Of a DNA stretch of 64,000 bases, positions 16,858 to 26,372 are shown piece after piece; position 1 is the stretch's first letter, and every line of letters begins with the position of its first letter. The DNA is from an uncultured Eubacteriales bacterium (GTDB lineage: Bacteria > Bacillota > Clostridia > Oscillospirales > Oscillospiraceae). A program made the position numbers and the translations under genes. The notes under the pieces were generated by a model. The model searched no databases, had not been told where the DNA came from, and saw only the letters and a list, made by a program, of their open reading frames with translations. The stretch is taken from contig UQWI01000014.1 in assembly GCA_900544765.1 (NCBI GenBank), positions 1 to 64,000 of the forward strand, read 5' to 3'.

Positions 16858-17826
16858 ATGAATTTGATTTCACACGGTAAAGAGGTAAAGGTGTTCGCGG
16901 GCAACTCAAACCTGCCGCTCGCGAAGGCCATTTGCGAGAAGCTGAGCAAGAAGCTCGGCGACTGCACGGTCTCCGCCTTTGCCGACGGCGAGGTCTCGCT
17001 CAGTCTGGGAGAGCCCGTCCGCGGCTCGGATGTGTTCATAGTCCAGCCCACATGCAAGCCGGTCAACGACAACCTGATGGAACTGCTCGTAATGATTGAC
17101 GCCATGCGCCGCGCCAGCGCGGGACGCATAACCGCCGTTATCCCGTACTTCGGCTACGCGCGCCAGGACCGCAAGGCCAAGAGCCGTGACCCCATTTCCG
17201 CCAAACTGGTCGCCAACCTCATCACCGAGGCGGGCGCCGACCGAGTCCTCACGATGGATTTGCACGCCGCTCAGATACAGGGCTTCTTCGACATACCTGT
17301 GGACAACCTGTTCGGAGCGCCCATACTCGCAAACTACTACCTCGACTGCGTCGGACGCGGCAACGACGACTTCATGGTCGTTTCGCCGGACGTAGGCAGC
17401 GTTTCCCGTGCGCGCAGCTTCGCGCAGAAGCTTGACCTCAACCTTGCCATAGTGGACAAGCGCCGCCAGAGGGCCAACTCCAGCGAGGTCATGAACATAA
17501 TCGGCGACGTCGCCGGTAAGAACGTCATATTGCTCGACGACATGGTGGACACCGCCGGAAGCCTCTGCCACGCGGCGCAGGCGCTCGTCGACGTGGGCGG
17601 GGCGAAGGAGATATACGCCTGCGCGTCCCACGGCGTGCTCTCAGGCCCGGCAATCGGACGTATCAACGAGAGCCCCATCAAGGAGCTCGTGCTGCTCGAC
17701 ACCGTCCCGTACCCGAAGGACCAGCCTCCCTGCGGGAAGGTAAAGTATCTCTCCGTCGCGCCCATATTCGCCGAGGCGATAGAGCGCATCTACGAGGAAG
17801 TTTCCATATCCTCGCTGTTCGACTGA
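16858..17826 (+). CDS. prs: Ribose-phosphate pyrophosphokinase
   Basis: The 322-residue enzyme makes PRPP from ribose 5-phosphate and ATP for nucleotide, His and Trp synthesis. Landmarks are the ATP-binding region (FADGEVSLSLGEPVRG), the flexible catalytic loop region around PYFGYARQDRKAK, the SPDVGSVSRARSFAQKL block and the PRPP loop VILLDDMVDTAGSLC. The start at ATG 16858 (MNLISHGKEVKVFAGNSN) follows AGAGAGG. An upstream in-frame ATG at 16807 overlaps the -10 element and is rejected. pth starts one base after the stop, a conserved pairing in Firmicutes. Confidence 0.96.
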   Translation: MNLISHGKEVKVFAGNSNLPLAKAICEKLSKKLGDCTVSAFADGEVSLSLGEPVRGSDVFIVQPTCKPVNDNLMELLVMIDAMRRASAGRITAVIPYFGYARQDRKAKSRDPISAKLVANLITEAGADRVLTMDLHAAQIQGFFDIPVDNLFGAPILANYYLDCVGRGNDDFMVVSPDVGSVSRARSFAQKLDLNLAIVDKRRQRANSSEVMNIIGDVAGKNVILLDDMVDTAGSLCHAAQALVDVGGAKEIYACASHGVLSGPAIGRINESPIKELVLLDTVPYPKDQPPCGKVKYLSVAPIFAEAIERIYEEVSISSLFD

Positions 17827-17827
17827 T

Positions 17828-18415
17828 ATGCTGTTCGGCAAGAAGCCCGCGGTGGAGTGGATAGCCGTTTTCCTCGGCAACCCCGGGCCCAAGTATGAAA
17901 ACACGCGGCACAACGCCGGCTTTATGGCCGGCGCCGCCGCGGAAAAACTCTTCGGCGTCAGGATGAACCGGCTGCGTCACCGCGCGCTGACCGCCCGCGC
18001 CGATGTGGACGGGCACGGCCTGCTGCTGATGGAGCCGCAGACCTATATGAACCTCTCCGGCGAGGCCGTAGGGGAGGCGGCGCGGTTTTACAAAGTACCG
18101 GCGGAGCGTGTCATAGTCGTCTCCGACGAGATGGCCCTGCCCCCGGGCAGCCTGCGTATACGGCAGTCGGGCAGCGCTGGGGGACACAACGGCCTCAAGA
18201 GTATAATAGCCCATCTGGGTACAGACGCCTTTCCGCGTATCCGCCTGGGCATAGGCGAGCCGGAGCACGAGCCGGTGGACTGGGTGCTCGGCCGCTTCCA
18301 GGGCGCGGATGCCGAGGCGGTGGAAAAGGCCTGCGAGAGCGCTGCGCAGGCGATAAAATGCTATATAACCGAGGGGCCCGAGCGGGCGATGAGCAAATTT
18401 AACCGCAGGGCCTGA
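17828..18415 (+). CDS. pth: Peptidyl-tRNA hydrolase
   Basis: The 195-residue Pth releases tRNA from stalled peptidyl-tRNA. It shows the family blocks [18 protein letters not shown] (with the catalytic His), the catalytic Asp in [23 protein letters not shown] and [11 protein letters not shown]. The N-terminus has a short extension ([11 protein letters not shown]) relative to the common MKLIVGLGNPG start, possible since the ATG lies one base after the prs stop. The gene is followed by a GC hairpin (18423-18440) without a T-tract. Confidence 0.96.
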   Translation: MLFGKKPAVEWIAVFLGNPGPKYENTRHNAGFMAGAAAEKLFGVRMNRLRHRALTARADVDGHGLLLMEPQTYMNLSGEAVGEAARFYKVPAERVIVVSDEMALPPGSLRIRQSGSAGGHNGLKSIIAHLGTDAFPRIRLGIGEPEHEPVDWVLGRFQGADAEAVEKACESAAQAIKCYITEGPERAMSKFNRRA

Positions 18416-18527
18416 ATGCTTTGGCTCCGGCCGCGGAGCCGAAGCGCCAGCGGCAAATCCCTCTTTTGATAAGTTGTCTTTAAGCGGCCGGTACCCTGGC
18501 CCATTACAAATATCAGGGGTGAATAGT

Positions 18528-19738
<1,211 letters not shown>

Positions 19739-19739
<1 letters not shown>

Positions 19740-20839
19740 TGATAAACCTGCACGGACTTATTTTGGCCGACCGCTCCAGCCGGGACCTGCGTGAGCTGGT
19801 TATGATACGCACTTCGTCGTCCCTGCCCTTCGCCGGGCGCTACAGGCTCATCGACTTCGCTCTCTCCAACCTGCAAAACGCAGGCGTGCGCGACGTGGGC
19901 GTCGTCATGCAGCGCAACTACTCTTCTCTGCTCGACCACATCGGCTCCGGCAAGGAGTGGGACATGTCCCGCAAGCGCGGCGGCCTGAAGCTGCTGCCCC
20001 CCTTCACCGGCTCCGGCGAGTATGAGGGCATCATCGACGCGCTGGAGAACGTGCGCGGCTACATCGAGGACATCAAGCAGGACTATGTCGCCCTGATGCG
20101 CGGCCATCTCGCCGCGAATATTGACCTCGCCGCCGTCATGTACCAGCACGTCACTTCCGGTGCAGACATCACCGCCGTCTGCACCAACAGCACGCCTGAG
20201 GGCGCCCATCACCGCTTTGTTGTCGGAGAGGACGGCTTCGCCAAGGAGATATTGCTCCGCCGCACCGGCCCCGGCGAGGGTTGCGCCACGCTTGAAGTGT
20301 ATATAATGAGTAAAGAGGTACTGCTGGGCATCATCGACCGCTGCGACAACGCGCTCAACCACAAGTTCCACCGCGACGGCCTGGGCGGCCTGCTCGCGGG
20401 CGGCGGCAGGATTGGCGTGTACATGCACGACGACTACGCCGTTCACATCACGAGCGTAAACGGATATTATAAAGCGAGCATGGATATGCTCGACCGCGAG
20501 AAGCGCAATCAGCTCTTCCCCGAGTCCAGGCCCGTCAGGACCAAGGGGCGCTCCGACGTGAGCACCTATTACGGCGACAAGGCTGTAAGCCAGAACAGCC
20601 TGGTGGCCGACGGCTGCATCATAGAGGGCAGCCTTGAAAACTGCGTAATCTTCCGAGGCGTGCGCGTGGGCGCGGGCGCCGTGCTGAAGAACTGCATTAT
20701 AATGCAGGACACCGTCATTTCCGACGGCGTGGAGCTCAACTACGTCATCTCCGACAAGGACGCCTTCGTGTCCAAGGATGTGACGCTCTCGGGCTCGCCG
20801 AGGCTGCCGCTCGTACTGCCCAAGGGCAGCAGGGTGTGA
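19739..20839 (+). CDS. glgD: GlgD, regulatory subunit of ADP-glucose pyrophosphorylase
   Basis: The 366-residue GlgC paralogue lacks the LAGGQGSRL nucleotide loop; the equivalent stretch is LILADRSSRDLRELVMIR. This loss is typical of Firmicute GlgD, which forms a mixed complex with GlgC and boosts its activity. The PLIDFALSN-like segment (YRLIDFALSNLQNAGV) and the C-terminal hexapeptide-repeat helix are kept. The ATG at 19739 overlaps the glgC stop. glgA and glgB are not in this window; glgP follows after a 230-base structured spacer. Confidence 0.94.
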
Positions 20840-20880
20840 GCCCACAGGCGAGAAGCTGCCGCACCGGCAACGTACCCGCC

Positions 20881-20905
20881 GTCCCGGACGCATATCGTCC
20901 GGGAC
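20881..20905 (+). other. Perfect hairpin in the glgD-glgP spacer
   Basis: A 10-bp perfect stem (20881-20890 with 20896-20905, loop CATAT) has no following T-tract. It could stabilise the 3' end of the glgCD message after processing, or belong to a longer leader structure. Confidence 0.5.
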
Positions 20906-20981
20906 GGCCGGGAGCTCTATCCCGCAAGCCTGCGCAGGCAAACGGGAGCCGGACGCGGGCTCCTGCACTACTACATCAAAA

Positions 20982-21026
20982 ACGGGGGGCCGCGGTAGTC
21001 CGCCGCAGGCCTCCCGAAATCTTTTT
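20982..21026 (+). terminator. Intrinsic terminator or attenuator upstream of glgP
   Basis: A long GC-rich stem (about 20983-20995 with 21000-21016, one bulged A and one G-U pair) is followed by AAATCTTTTTTAG. It lies 45 bases before the glgP ATG, so it either ends glgCD or acts as an attenuator in the glgP leader. A second stem follows at 21032-21056, directly before the ribosome binding site. Confidence 0.75.
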
Positions 21027-21070
21027 TAGCTGCCGGGAACGTTACCGTTCACCGGCGCATGGAGGTATAC

Positions 21071-23479
21071 ATGACAACAGGACAGATTTCCAGGGATGAG
21101 ATGCACGGTGCGCTGGAGGATAAGCTTTGCTCTTACTTCGGCGTGACCGGCAAGGAGGCCACCGACGAGCAGGTGTTCCAGGCTTCGGCGATGGTCATCC
21201 GTGAGATTATGAGCCGTCTGCTTGCCGCCGAAAAGGCGGAGACCCCCGAGAAACAGGTGCACTACCTTTCGATGGAGTTCCTCATGGGCCGCAGCCTTAT
21301 GAAGAACGCCTTCAACCTCGGCATTGCAAACGCCCTCACCGGCGCGCTCGAGGACATGGGCCGCAGCGCCGGCGACATCTTTGAGCTGGAGCCCGACGCG
21401 GGCCTCGGCAACGGCGGCCTCGGCCGTCTCGCCGCCTGCTATATGGACAGCATGGCCACCGAGGGCATAGACGCCGTCGGTTATTCAATCTGCTACGAGC
21501 TCGGCATCTTCAAGCAGAAGATTGAGGACGGCAAGCAGGTTGAGGTCGCCGACAACTGGAAGAGCGCGGCGGAGAGCTGGCTCATCCCCCGCTACGAGGA
21601 CACCTTCGAGATACGTTTCGGCGGCCGCGTAGAGGAAAACTGGGACTACTTCGGCAACTGCCACGCCGAGCTAAAGGACTACGACACCGTGCTCGCCGTG
21701 CCGCGCGACATGCTCATATCCGGCTACGGCGGGGGCAAGGTCAACACGCTGAGGCTCTGGGAGGCGCACAGCCCGAACAGCCTCGACATGTACCAGTTCT
21801 CCGAGGGCGAGTATGTCAAGAGCATGGAGCAGCGCACCATGGCCGAGGTCATAACCAAGGTGCTCTACCCCGCGGACGACCACATGGAGGGCAAGACCCT
21901 GCGCCTGAAGCAGCAGTACTTCTTCGTCTCCGCCACGGCTCAGAACATCGTGCGCGACCATCGCCGCGTCTGGGGCGACGTGCGCAACTTCGCCGAGCAC
22001 CATGTGATACACATCAACGACACCCATCCCACGCTCATTATCCCCGAGCTCATGCGCATCTTCATGGACGAGGACGGCCTGGGCTGGGACGAGGCCTGGG
22101 ACATCGTGTCCAACTGCGTGGCCTACACCAACCATACCATCATGTCCGAGGCGCTCGAGACCTGGCCGCAGGGCCTGGTTCAGAGCCTGCTGCCGCGCGT
22201 TTTTGAGATAATCAGCGAAATTAACCGCCGCTGGCGCGCCTTCCTGGGCGAGAAATTCAACGGCGACAACGCCAAGATTTCGCGCAACGCCGTCATCGAG
22301 GGCGGCAAGGTGCACATGGCCAACATGTGCCTCGCCGGCTGCTACATGGTCAACGGCGTGTCCGGCCTGCACGGCGACATACTCAAAAACGACCTCTTCC
22401 GCGACGTCTGCGAGTTTGAGCCCGAGAAGTTCACCTATATCACCAACGGCATCGACCACCGCCGCTGGCTGAGCCAGATAAACCCGAAGCTGGACTCCCT
22501 CGTGCGCGAGCTCATCGGACCGGGCTATATGCGCCACCCCGAGGACCTTGCCAAGCTGCGCAAGTTCGAGAACGACAGCGAGGTGCTCATGCGCCTGCGC
22601 GAGATAAAGGGCTTCAACAAGCAGTACCTGGCCGAGTACGCCAATAAGACGCAGGGCTTCGTGATGAACACGGACGCCGTGTTCGACGTACAGGTCAAGC
22701 GCCTGCACGAGTACAAGCGCCAGCTGATGTGCGCCATGCTCATCGCTCACCTGCAGGATAGGCTGCACGACGACCCGAATATGGACTTCGTGCCGCGTAC
22801 CTTCATCTTCGGCGCGAAGGCGGCGGCCAGCTACAAGGCGGCCAAGCGCACGATTGAGCTCATAAACTCCCTCGCCGCAGACATAAACGCCGACCCTGTC
22901 TGCCGGGGCAAGCTGCAGGTGTTCTTCCTGGAGAACTACCGCGTATCCGTGGCGGAGAAGCTCATGCCCGCCGCCGAGGTGAGCGAGCAGATATCCACTG
23001 CGGGCAAGGAGGCCTCCGGCACCGGCAACATGAAGCTTATGATGAACGGTGCCGTGACCATCGGCACTCTCGACGGCGCCAACGTCGAGATGTACGAGCG
23101 CCTGGGCGACGACAATATGTTCCTCTTCGGCCTGAGGGCCAACGAGGTCGAGGAGCTGCGCCGCAGCGGCTACAACCCGCAGCAGTACTCCGACAACGAC
23201 CCGCGTCTCAAGAGAGTGCTCCAGCGCTTCAACCACGGCCTGGCCGACGGAAAGAGCTATGCGGACCTCGTCAGCAGCCTGCTCTACGGCGGCGACCAGT
23301 ACATGCTGCTCGCCGACTTCGCCAGCTATGTCGAGTGCCACGACAGGCTCTATGACAAGATACGCGACAAGAGCGAGTTCGCCCGCATGGGCCTCGTCAA
23401 CATCGCCGAGAGCGGCATCTTCGCCGCCGACCGCGCCGTGCGCGAGTACGCCGAGAAGATTTGGAAGATTACTGTATAA
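21071..23479 (+). CDS. glgP: Glycogen/maltodextrin phosphorylase
   Basis: The 802-residue enzyme releases glucose 1-phosphate from alpha-glucans. It has the family start region VHYLSMEFLMGRSLMKN, substrate-site GLGNGGLGRLAACYMDS, HVIHINDTHPT, and the pyridoxal phosphate lysine region KEASGTGNMKLMMNGAVTIG (two short blocks). Its length matches bacterial phosphorylases. ATG at 21071 follows GGAGG at 21061-21065; an in-frame ATG at 21059 overlaps that ribosome binding site and is rejected. The gene follows glgCD after a structured leader, so glycogen synthesis and breakdown may be separately controlled here. Confidence 0.97.
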   Translation: MTTGQISRDEMHGALEDKLCSYFGVTGKEATDEQVFQASAMVIREIMSRLLAAEKAETPEKQVHYLSMEFLMGRSLMKNAFNLGIANALTGALEDMGRSAGDIFELEPDAGLGNGGLGRLAACYMDSMATEGIDAVGYSICYELGIFKQKIEDGKQVEVADNWKSAAESWLIPRYEDTFEIRFGGRVEENWDYFGNCHAELKDYDTVLAVPRDMLISGYGGGKVNTLRLWEAHSPNSLDMYQFSEGEYVKSMEQRTMAEVITKVLYPADDHMEGKTLRLKQQYFFVSATAQNIVRDHRRVWGDVRNFAEHHVIHINDTHPTLIIPELMRIFMDEDGLGWDEAWDIVSNCVAYTNHTIMSEALETWPQGLVQSLLPRVFEIISEINRRWRAFLGEKFNGDNAKISRNAVIEGGKVHMANMCLAGCYMVNGVSGLHGDILKNDLFRDVCEFEPEKFTYITNGIDHRRWLSQINPKLDSLVRELIGPGYMRHPEDLAKLRKFENDSEVLMRLREIKGFNKQYLAEYANKTQGFVMNTDAVFDVQVKRLHEYKRQLMCAMLIAHLQDRLHDDPNMDFVPRTFIFGAKAAASYKAAKRTIELINSLAADINADPVCRGKLQVFFLENYRVSVAEKLMPAAEVSEQISTAGKEASGTGNMKLMMNGAVTIGTLDGANVEMYERLGDDNMFLFGLRANEVEELRRSGYNPQQYSDNDPRLKRVLQRFNHGLADGKSYADLVSSLLYGGDQYMLLADFASYVECHDRLYDKIRDKSEFARMGLVNIAESGIFAADRAVREYAEKIWKITV

Positions 23480-23540
23480 AAACTTTATACAAATATGCCC
23501 GGCCATTCGGCCGATGGCGCGGCGTATAGTTGCGCGCAAA

Positions 23541-23572
23541 GAAATCCACCAGTCTGCGGACTGGTGGATTTC
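23541..23572. other. Perfect 14-bp inverted repeat
   Basis: Bases 23541-23554 pair perfectly with 23559-23572 around a TGCG loop. There is no T-tract on either side long enough for a classical terminator. It lies 60 bases past glgP and could be a weak terminator or an mRNA 3'-end stabiliser. Confidence 0.55.
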
Positions 23573-23665
23573 ACATTTGCTGCACGCGGTTTGTCGAGGT
23601 AAAGCTATTCCAAAAGACGTTTTGATTTTTTGCGCCTCACACAAGCCCTGCGAAGCCGTAATACA

Positions 23666-23697
23666 GCAAAAGGGAAGGCGCGCGCCTTCCCTTTTGC
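23666..23697. terminator. Palindromic terminator between glgP and tdk
   Basis: This is a 32-base perfect palindrome with AAAA and TTTT at the outer ends and a GC core, between convergent glgP and tdk and 14 bases past the tdk stop. It can fold on both strands. Confidence 0.8.
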
Positions 23698-23710
23698 TAC
23701 AGCGGGCAAA

Positions 23711-24292
23711 TTATTCGCCCTGCTGCTCTTTTATCTTCCGCCGCCAACACTTGTGACACATGGCGACGTAGCTGTCGTTGCCGCCGAGGAATATCTGGTC
23801 TCCGGCGGTAATTATCCTGCCGTCCGGGCCGATGCGGGCGTTGACGGTGGCTTTGGAGCCGCACTCACAGACGGTCTTTATCTCCGTTATGGAGTCCGCC
23901 AGCTCCATGAGCCGCTGCGAGCCCGGGAACATGTGCGTGAGGAAGTCGGTGCGCAGCCCGAAGCAGAGCACGGGCAGGTTGAGGTCGTCGACCATTTCGC
24001 GCAGGCCGTCAATCTGCTCCGGCGTAAAGAACTGCGCCTCGTCTGCTATCACGACGTCGAATTTTCCTGCCTGTTCGTAACGCTCCCGTATGTTGTCCTC
24101 GGGGTAGATTATGGTGGCGTGACGCATGAGACCGACACGGCTTTTCACAATATCCGCGCCGTCGCGGTCATCCACACTGGGTTTGATGAGCCAGACAGAC
24201 ATGCCGAGCTCCTCGTAGTTGAACTGGGTTATAAGCGCCTGGGCGCTCTTGGACGAGCCCATGGCGCCGTATTTGAAATAGAGCTTAGCCAT
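23711..24292 (-). CDS. tdk: Thymidine kinase (type II)
   Basis: The 193-residue enzyme phosphorylates thymidine in the salvage pathway. It shows the P-loop GAMGSSKSAQAL, the catalytic Glu in VIADEAQFF, the FLTHMFPGS lasso region and four zinc cysteines in VCECGS and CHKCW. The start overlaps the end of udk by 8 bases, so the two nucleoside kinases form an operon. The palindromic terminator lies directly downstream. Confidence 0.96.
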   Translation of the reverse strand: MAKLYFKYGAMGSSKSAQALITQFNYEELGMSVWLIKPSVDDRDGADIVKSRVGLMRHATIIYPEDNIRERYEQAGKFDVVIADEAQFFTPEQIDGLREMVDDLNLPVLCFGLRTDFLTHMFPGSQRLMELADSITEIKTVCECGSKATVNARIGPDGRIITAGDQIFLGGNDSYVAMCHKCWRRKIKEQQGE

Positions 24293-24914
24293 TTTTGACC
24301 TCCGCGACGTGGGCGTTTATGCGCTCTATGAGCATGTCCATCGCCACAAGGTTGTGGCCGCCCTCGGGTATTATTATGTCGGCGTTGCGCTTGCTCGGCT
24401 CGACGTACATCTCGTGCATGGGCTTGACCGTCGTGAGGTACTGGTCAACCACGCTGGAGAGGCTGCGCCCGCGGTCGCGCACGTCTCGGACTATACGGCG
24501 GAGTATGCGCACGTCGGCGTCCGTGTCGACGAAAATCTTGATGTCCAGCAGCTCGCAGAGCCGCGGGTCCTGGAAGATGAGTATGCCCTCGACGATGATG
24601 ACGGGAGACGGGTTGACGAGCACGGTTTTGTCCGAGCGGTTGTGGACGGTGTAGTCGTACACGGGACAGCGCACGCTGTGCCCGGCGCGCAGCGCGGTCA
24701 AATCCCGCACCATCAGCTCGGTGTCGAAGGCGTCCGGGCAGTCGTAGTTGAGCTTGGAGCGCTCCTCGTACGTCATGTCGTTGTGCGCCTTGTAATAGTT
24801 GTCGTGGTATATCACGCTGACGTTGTCGGCAAAGCGCTGCTGCAATCGCCGCGTGATGGTGGTTTTTCCGCTGCCGGTGCCGCCGGCTATACCTATGGTC
24901 ATTACGTTCCCCAT
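24285..24914 (-). CDS. udk: Uridine kinase
   Basis: The 209-residue enzyme phosphorylates uridine and cytidine. It has the P-loop GIAGGTGSGKTT, the YYKAHNDMTYEERSK substrate region (family YY-D loop), PDAFD, and the lid RRIVRDVRDRGRS. The ATG at 24912-24914 follows GAGGGGG 7 bases upstream; a longer frame to 24968 has no ribosome binding site at its start. It is the first gene of the udk-tdk operon. Confidence 0.95.
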   Translation of the reverse strand: MGNVMTIGIAGGTGSGKTTITRRLQQRFADNVSVIYHDNYYKAHNDMTYEERSKLNYDCPDAFDTELMVRDLTALRAGHSVRCPVYDYTVHNRSDKTVLVNPSPVIIVEGILIFQDPRLCELLDIKIFVDTDADVRILRRIVRDVRDRGRSLSSVVDQYLTTVKPMHEMYVEPSKRNADIIIPEGGHNLVAMDMLIERINAHVAEVKNG

Positions 24915-24996
24915 GGTCAGGCCCCCTCTTTCGACAATCTTAACACAGAACACGCCTCGTTGCAACAATAAAGCCGCCTGTCCGGGCGGCCTCGCG

Positions 24997-25025
24997 TTAA
25001 CAGCAGCTGGCGAAATTGGTATAAT
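24997..25025 (+). promoter_or_regulatory. Promoter of the structured small-ORF RNA
   Basis: TTAACA (24997-25002) and TATAAT (25020-25025) are separated by 17 bases, and a TG one base before TATAAT makes an extended -10. The transcript would start near 25032, at a small CCCAC/GTGGG hairpin. Confidence 0.75.
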
Positions 25026-25031
25026 GATGTC

Positions 25032-25262
25032 CCACGCAAGTGGGGGAAGAGACGCTGCGCATTCGGCAGGCGGTTTGGCTCATAACCTCCGAAAGGAGGT
25101 GAGAGACGTGAGGCTTACGATGCATATTGGCAGCTTTACAGTTACCATTACCGTCAAGAAACGCGGAAACCGCCACTCTGGCAAGTGACGGTTTCCGTTG
25201 GCATAAAAACCAATTGACAAGCTAACTTGAAGAGCCAAACCGGCTGTCGCGGCGTCTCTTTC
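25032..25262 (+). ncRNA. Structured RNA with sequestered ribosome binding site and closing long-range stem (type I toxin-like architecture)
   Basis: Three nested elements are visible. First, 25047-25055 pairs perfectly with 25252-25260 and 25071-25081 with 25232-25242, closing the whole unit. Second, ACCTCC-GAAA-GGAGGT (25085-25100) hides the Shine-Dalgarno of a 26-codon ORF. Third, 25164-25172 pairs with 25189-25197 around the stop codon. A strong promoter lies just upstream. From memory, this layout (GGCTCATAACCTCCGAAAGG, closing GAGCC arm) resembles Firmicute holin-like type I toxin loci, but the peptide differs. No antisense promoter of good quality was found. The function is inferred, not shown. 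Confidence 0.65.
25108..25188 (+). CDS. 26-residue basic peptide behind a sequestered ribosome binding site
   Basis: GTG at 25108 lies 7 bases after a perfect GGAGGTG. The peptide is short, with an alternating hydrophobic stretch (MHIGSFTVTITV) and a basic tail (KKRGNRHSGK). It has no obvious membrane helix and looks more like an amphipathic beta strand. It is entirely contained in the closed RNA described above. It could be a type I toxin-like peptide, a leader peptide or a non-toxic small protein. The strength of the ribosome binding site and the nested structure make translation likely; the role is unknown. Confidence 0.6.
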   Translation: MRLTMHIGSFTVTITVKKRGNRHSGK

Positions 25263-25314
25263 CGCCTATATTATACCCTCGGGCACGAGCCGTGTCAACG
25301 CGCGGTGTTTACTT

Positions 25315-25343
25315 TTGACCCGGCTTATGCTATTTTATATGTA
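25315..25343 (+). promoter_or_regulatory. Promoter of deoD
   Basis: TTGACC (25315-25320) and TATGTA (25338-25343) are separated by 17 bases, 25 bases before the deoD ATG and its AGGAGG. Confidence 0.6.
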
Positions 25344-25367
25344 TCTATGACATAAGGAGGAATTTAC

Positions 25368-26081
25368 ATGCCAACCCCGCATAACAGCGCTGCGGCGGGC
25401 GATTTTGCAAAGACCGTCCTAATGCCCGGCGACCCGCTGCGCGCCAAATACATAGCAGAGCGCTTCCTCACCGACGCCAAGCTCGTCAACAACGTCCGCG
25501 GCGTCCAGGGCTACACTGGCTATTGGAAGGGTGTGCGCGTCTCCGTCCAGGCAAGCGGCATGGGCATACCCAGCATCGGCATTTACAGCTGGGAGCTCTA
25601 TAACCAGTACGGCGTGGAGAACATAATCCGCGTGGGCTCCGCCGGAGGCATAGCCGACGAGCTCAAGCTCCGCGACGTCGTGGCCGCCGTCGGCGCCTGC
25701 ACCGACTCAAACTTCGCCCACCAGTTCAACCTCAAGGGCACCTTCGCACCCATCGCGGACTGGAAGCTGCTGACCACCGCCGCCAGGTGCGCCGCGGAGC
25801 GCGGCATAGACATCAAGGCCGGCAACGTCATGAGCTCGGACAACTTCTACAACGACGGCTCCGACGGGCCCGACCAGTGGAAGAAGATGGGCGTCCTGGC
25901 CGTGGAAATGGAGGCCGCCGGCCTCTACATGACCGCCGCCCGGGCCGGAAAGCGCGCGCTGTGCCTGTGTACCATCTCCGACCACATGTACCGCACCGAG
26001 GAGCTGACCCCGGCGGAGCGCGAGAGCACCATGAACGACATGATAGAGATCGCGCTCGACACCGCCGCAGAAATGGGATAA
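25368..26081 (+). CDS. deoD: Purine-nucleoside phosphorylase, DeoD type
   Basis: The 237-residue enzyme cleaves purine (deoxy)nucleosides with phosphate. It has the conserved His near the N-terminus (MPTPHNSA), phosphate-site residues in MPGDPLRAKYIAE, GMGIPSIGIYSWEL, RVGSAGGI, the ribose-binding VEMEAAGLY, and the catalytic Asp in TISDHMYRTEELTP. ATG at 25368 follows a perfect AGGAGG. It sits between the structured small RNA and a BMP-family lipoprotein, a family that often binds nucleosides, so a shared role in nucleoside salvage is plausible. Confidence 0.96.
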   Translation: MPTPHNSAAAGDFAKTVLMPGDPLRAKYIAERFLTDAKLVNNVRGVQGYTGYWKGVRVSVQASGMGIPSIGIYSWELYNQYGVENIIRVGSAGGIADELKLRDVVAAVGACTDSNFAHQFNLKGTFAPIADWKLLTTAARCAAERGIDIKAGNVMSSDNFYNDGSDGPDQWKKMGVLAVEMEAAGLYMTAARAGKRALCLCTISDHMYRTEELTPAERESTMNDMIEIALDTAAEMG

Positions 26082-26278
26082 CTCCCTGGGGATTGCGGCC
26101 CCGGACGCCGCTCGCGCTGTGAGCAGGTACCACACTCAACTTGCACGGAAAGACGGCCGCGCCGTCCCGCTTGGTAAACTTCCGTTCCATGCGACCGGAA
26201 CCTGAATGAGGACTTGCCCCTGGATGTCGTTCATAATTGAGCAACAGAAACTTTACAGTTGAAAAACTCTAAATTTAC

Positions 26279-26307
26279 TTGAACCATACACCGATAGGTG
26301 ATATAAT
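26279..26307 (+). promoter_or_regulatory. Promoter of the BMP-family lipoprotein gene
   Basis: TTGAAC (26279-26284) and TATAAT (26302-26307) are 17 bases apart. A small hairpin (CTGCT/AGCAG, about 26312-26326) opens the leader. The preceding 26082-26278 has no gene I can support, and I see no purine riboswitch. Confidence 0.8.
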
Positions 26308-26372
26308 CAGACTGCTGTAAAAGCAGCAAGTAAGACTCGAATCATATTATGAAACGGAGGATACTTACACAA

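Noticed and set aside
21671..23644. 657-codon frame antisense to glgP
   Set aside because: Same pattern: a shadow of the strong glgP coding sequence without a start signal.
25072..25100. tRNA-Met-like anticodon arm (GGCTCATAACC)
   Set aside because: No acceptor stem, D arm or T arm around it; the segment is explained by the ribosome-site hairpin and the closing stem.
25213..25218. TTGACA as -35 of an antisense or downstream promoter
   Set aside because: No -10 element at 16-18 bases on the plus strand, and on the minus strand only weak TTCAAG-17-TTTTAT is available, so no antitoxin promoter is claimed.
26082..26278. Purine riboswitch before the BMP lipoprotein
   Set aside because: I looked for the three-way junction core and conserved loops and did not find them.
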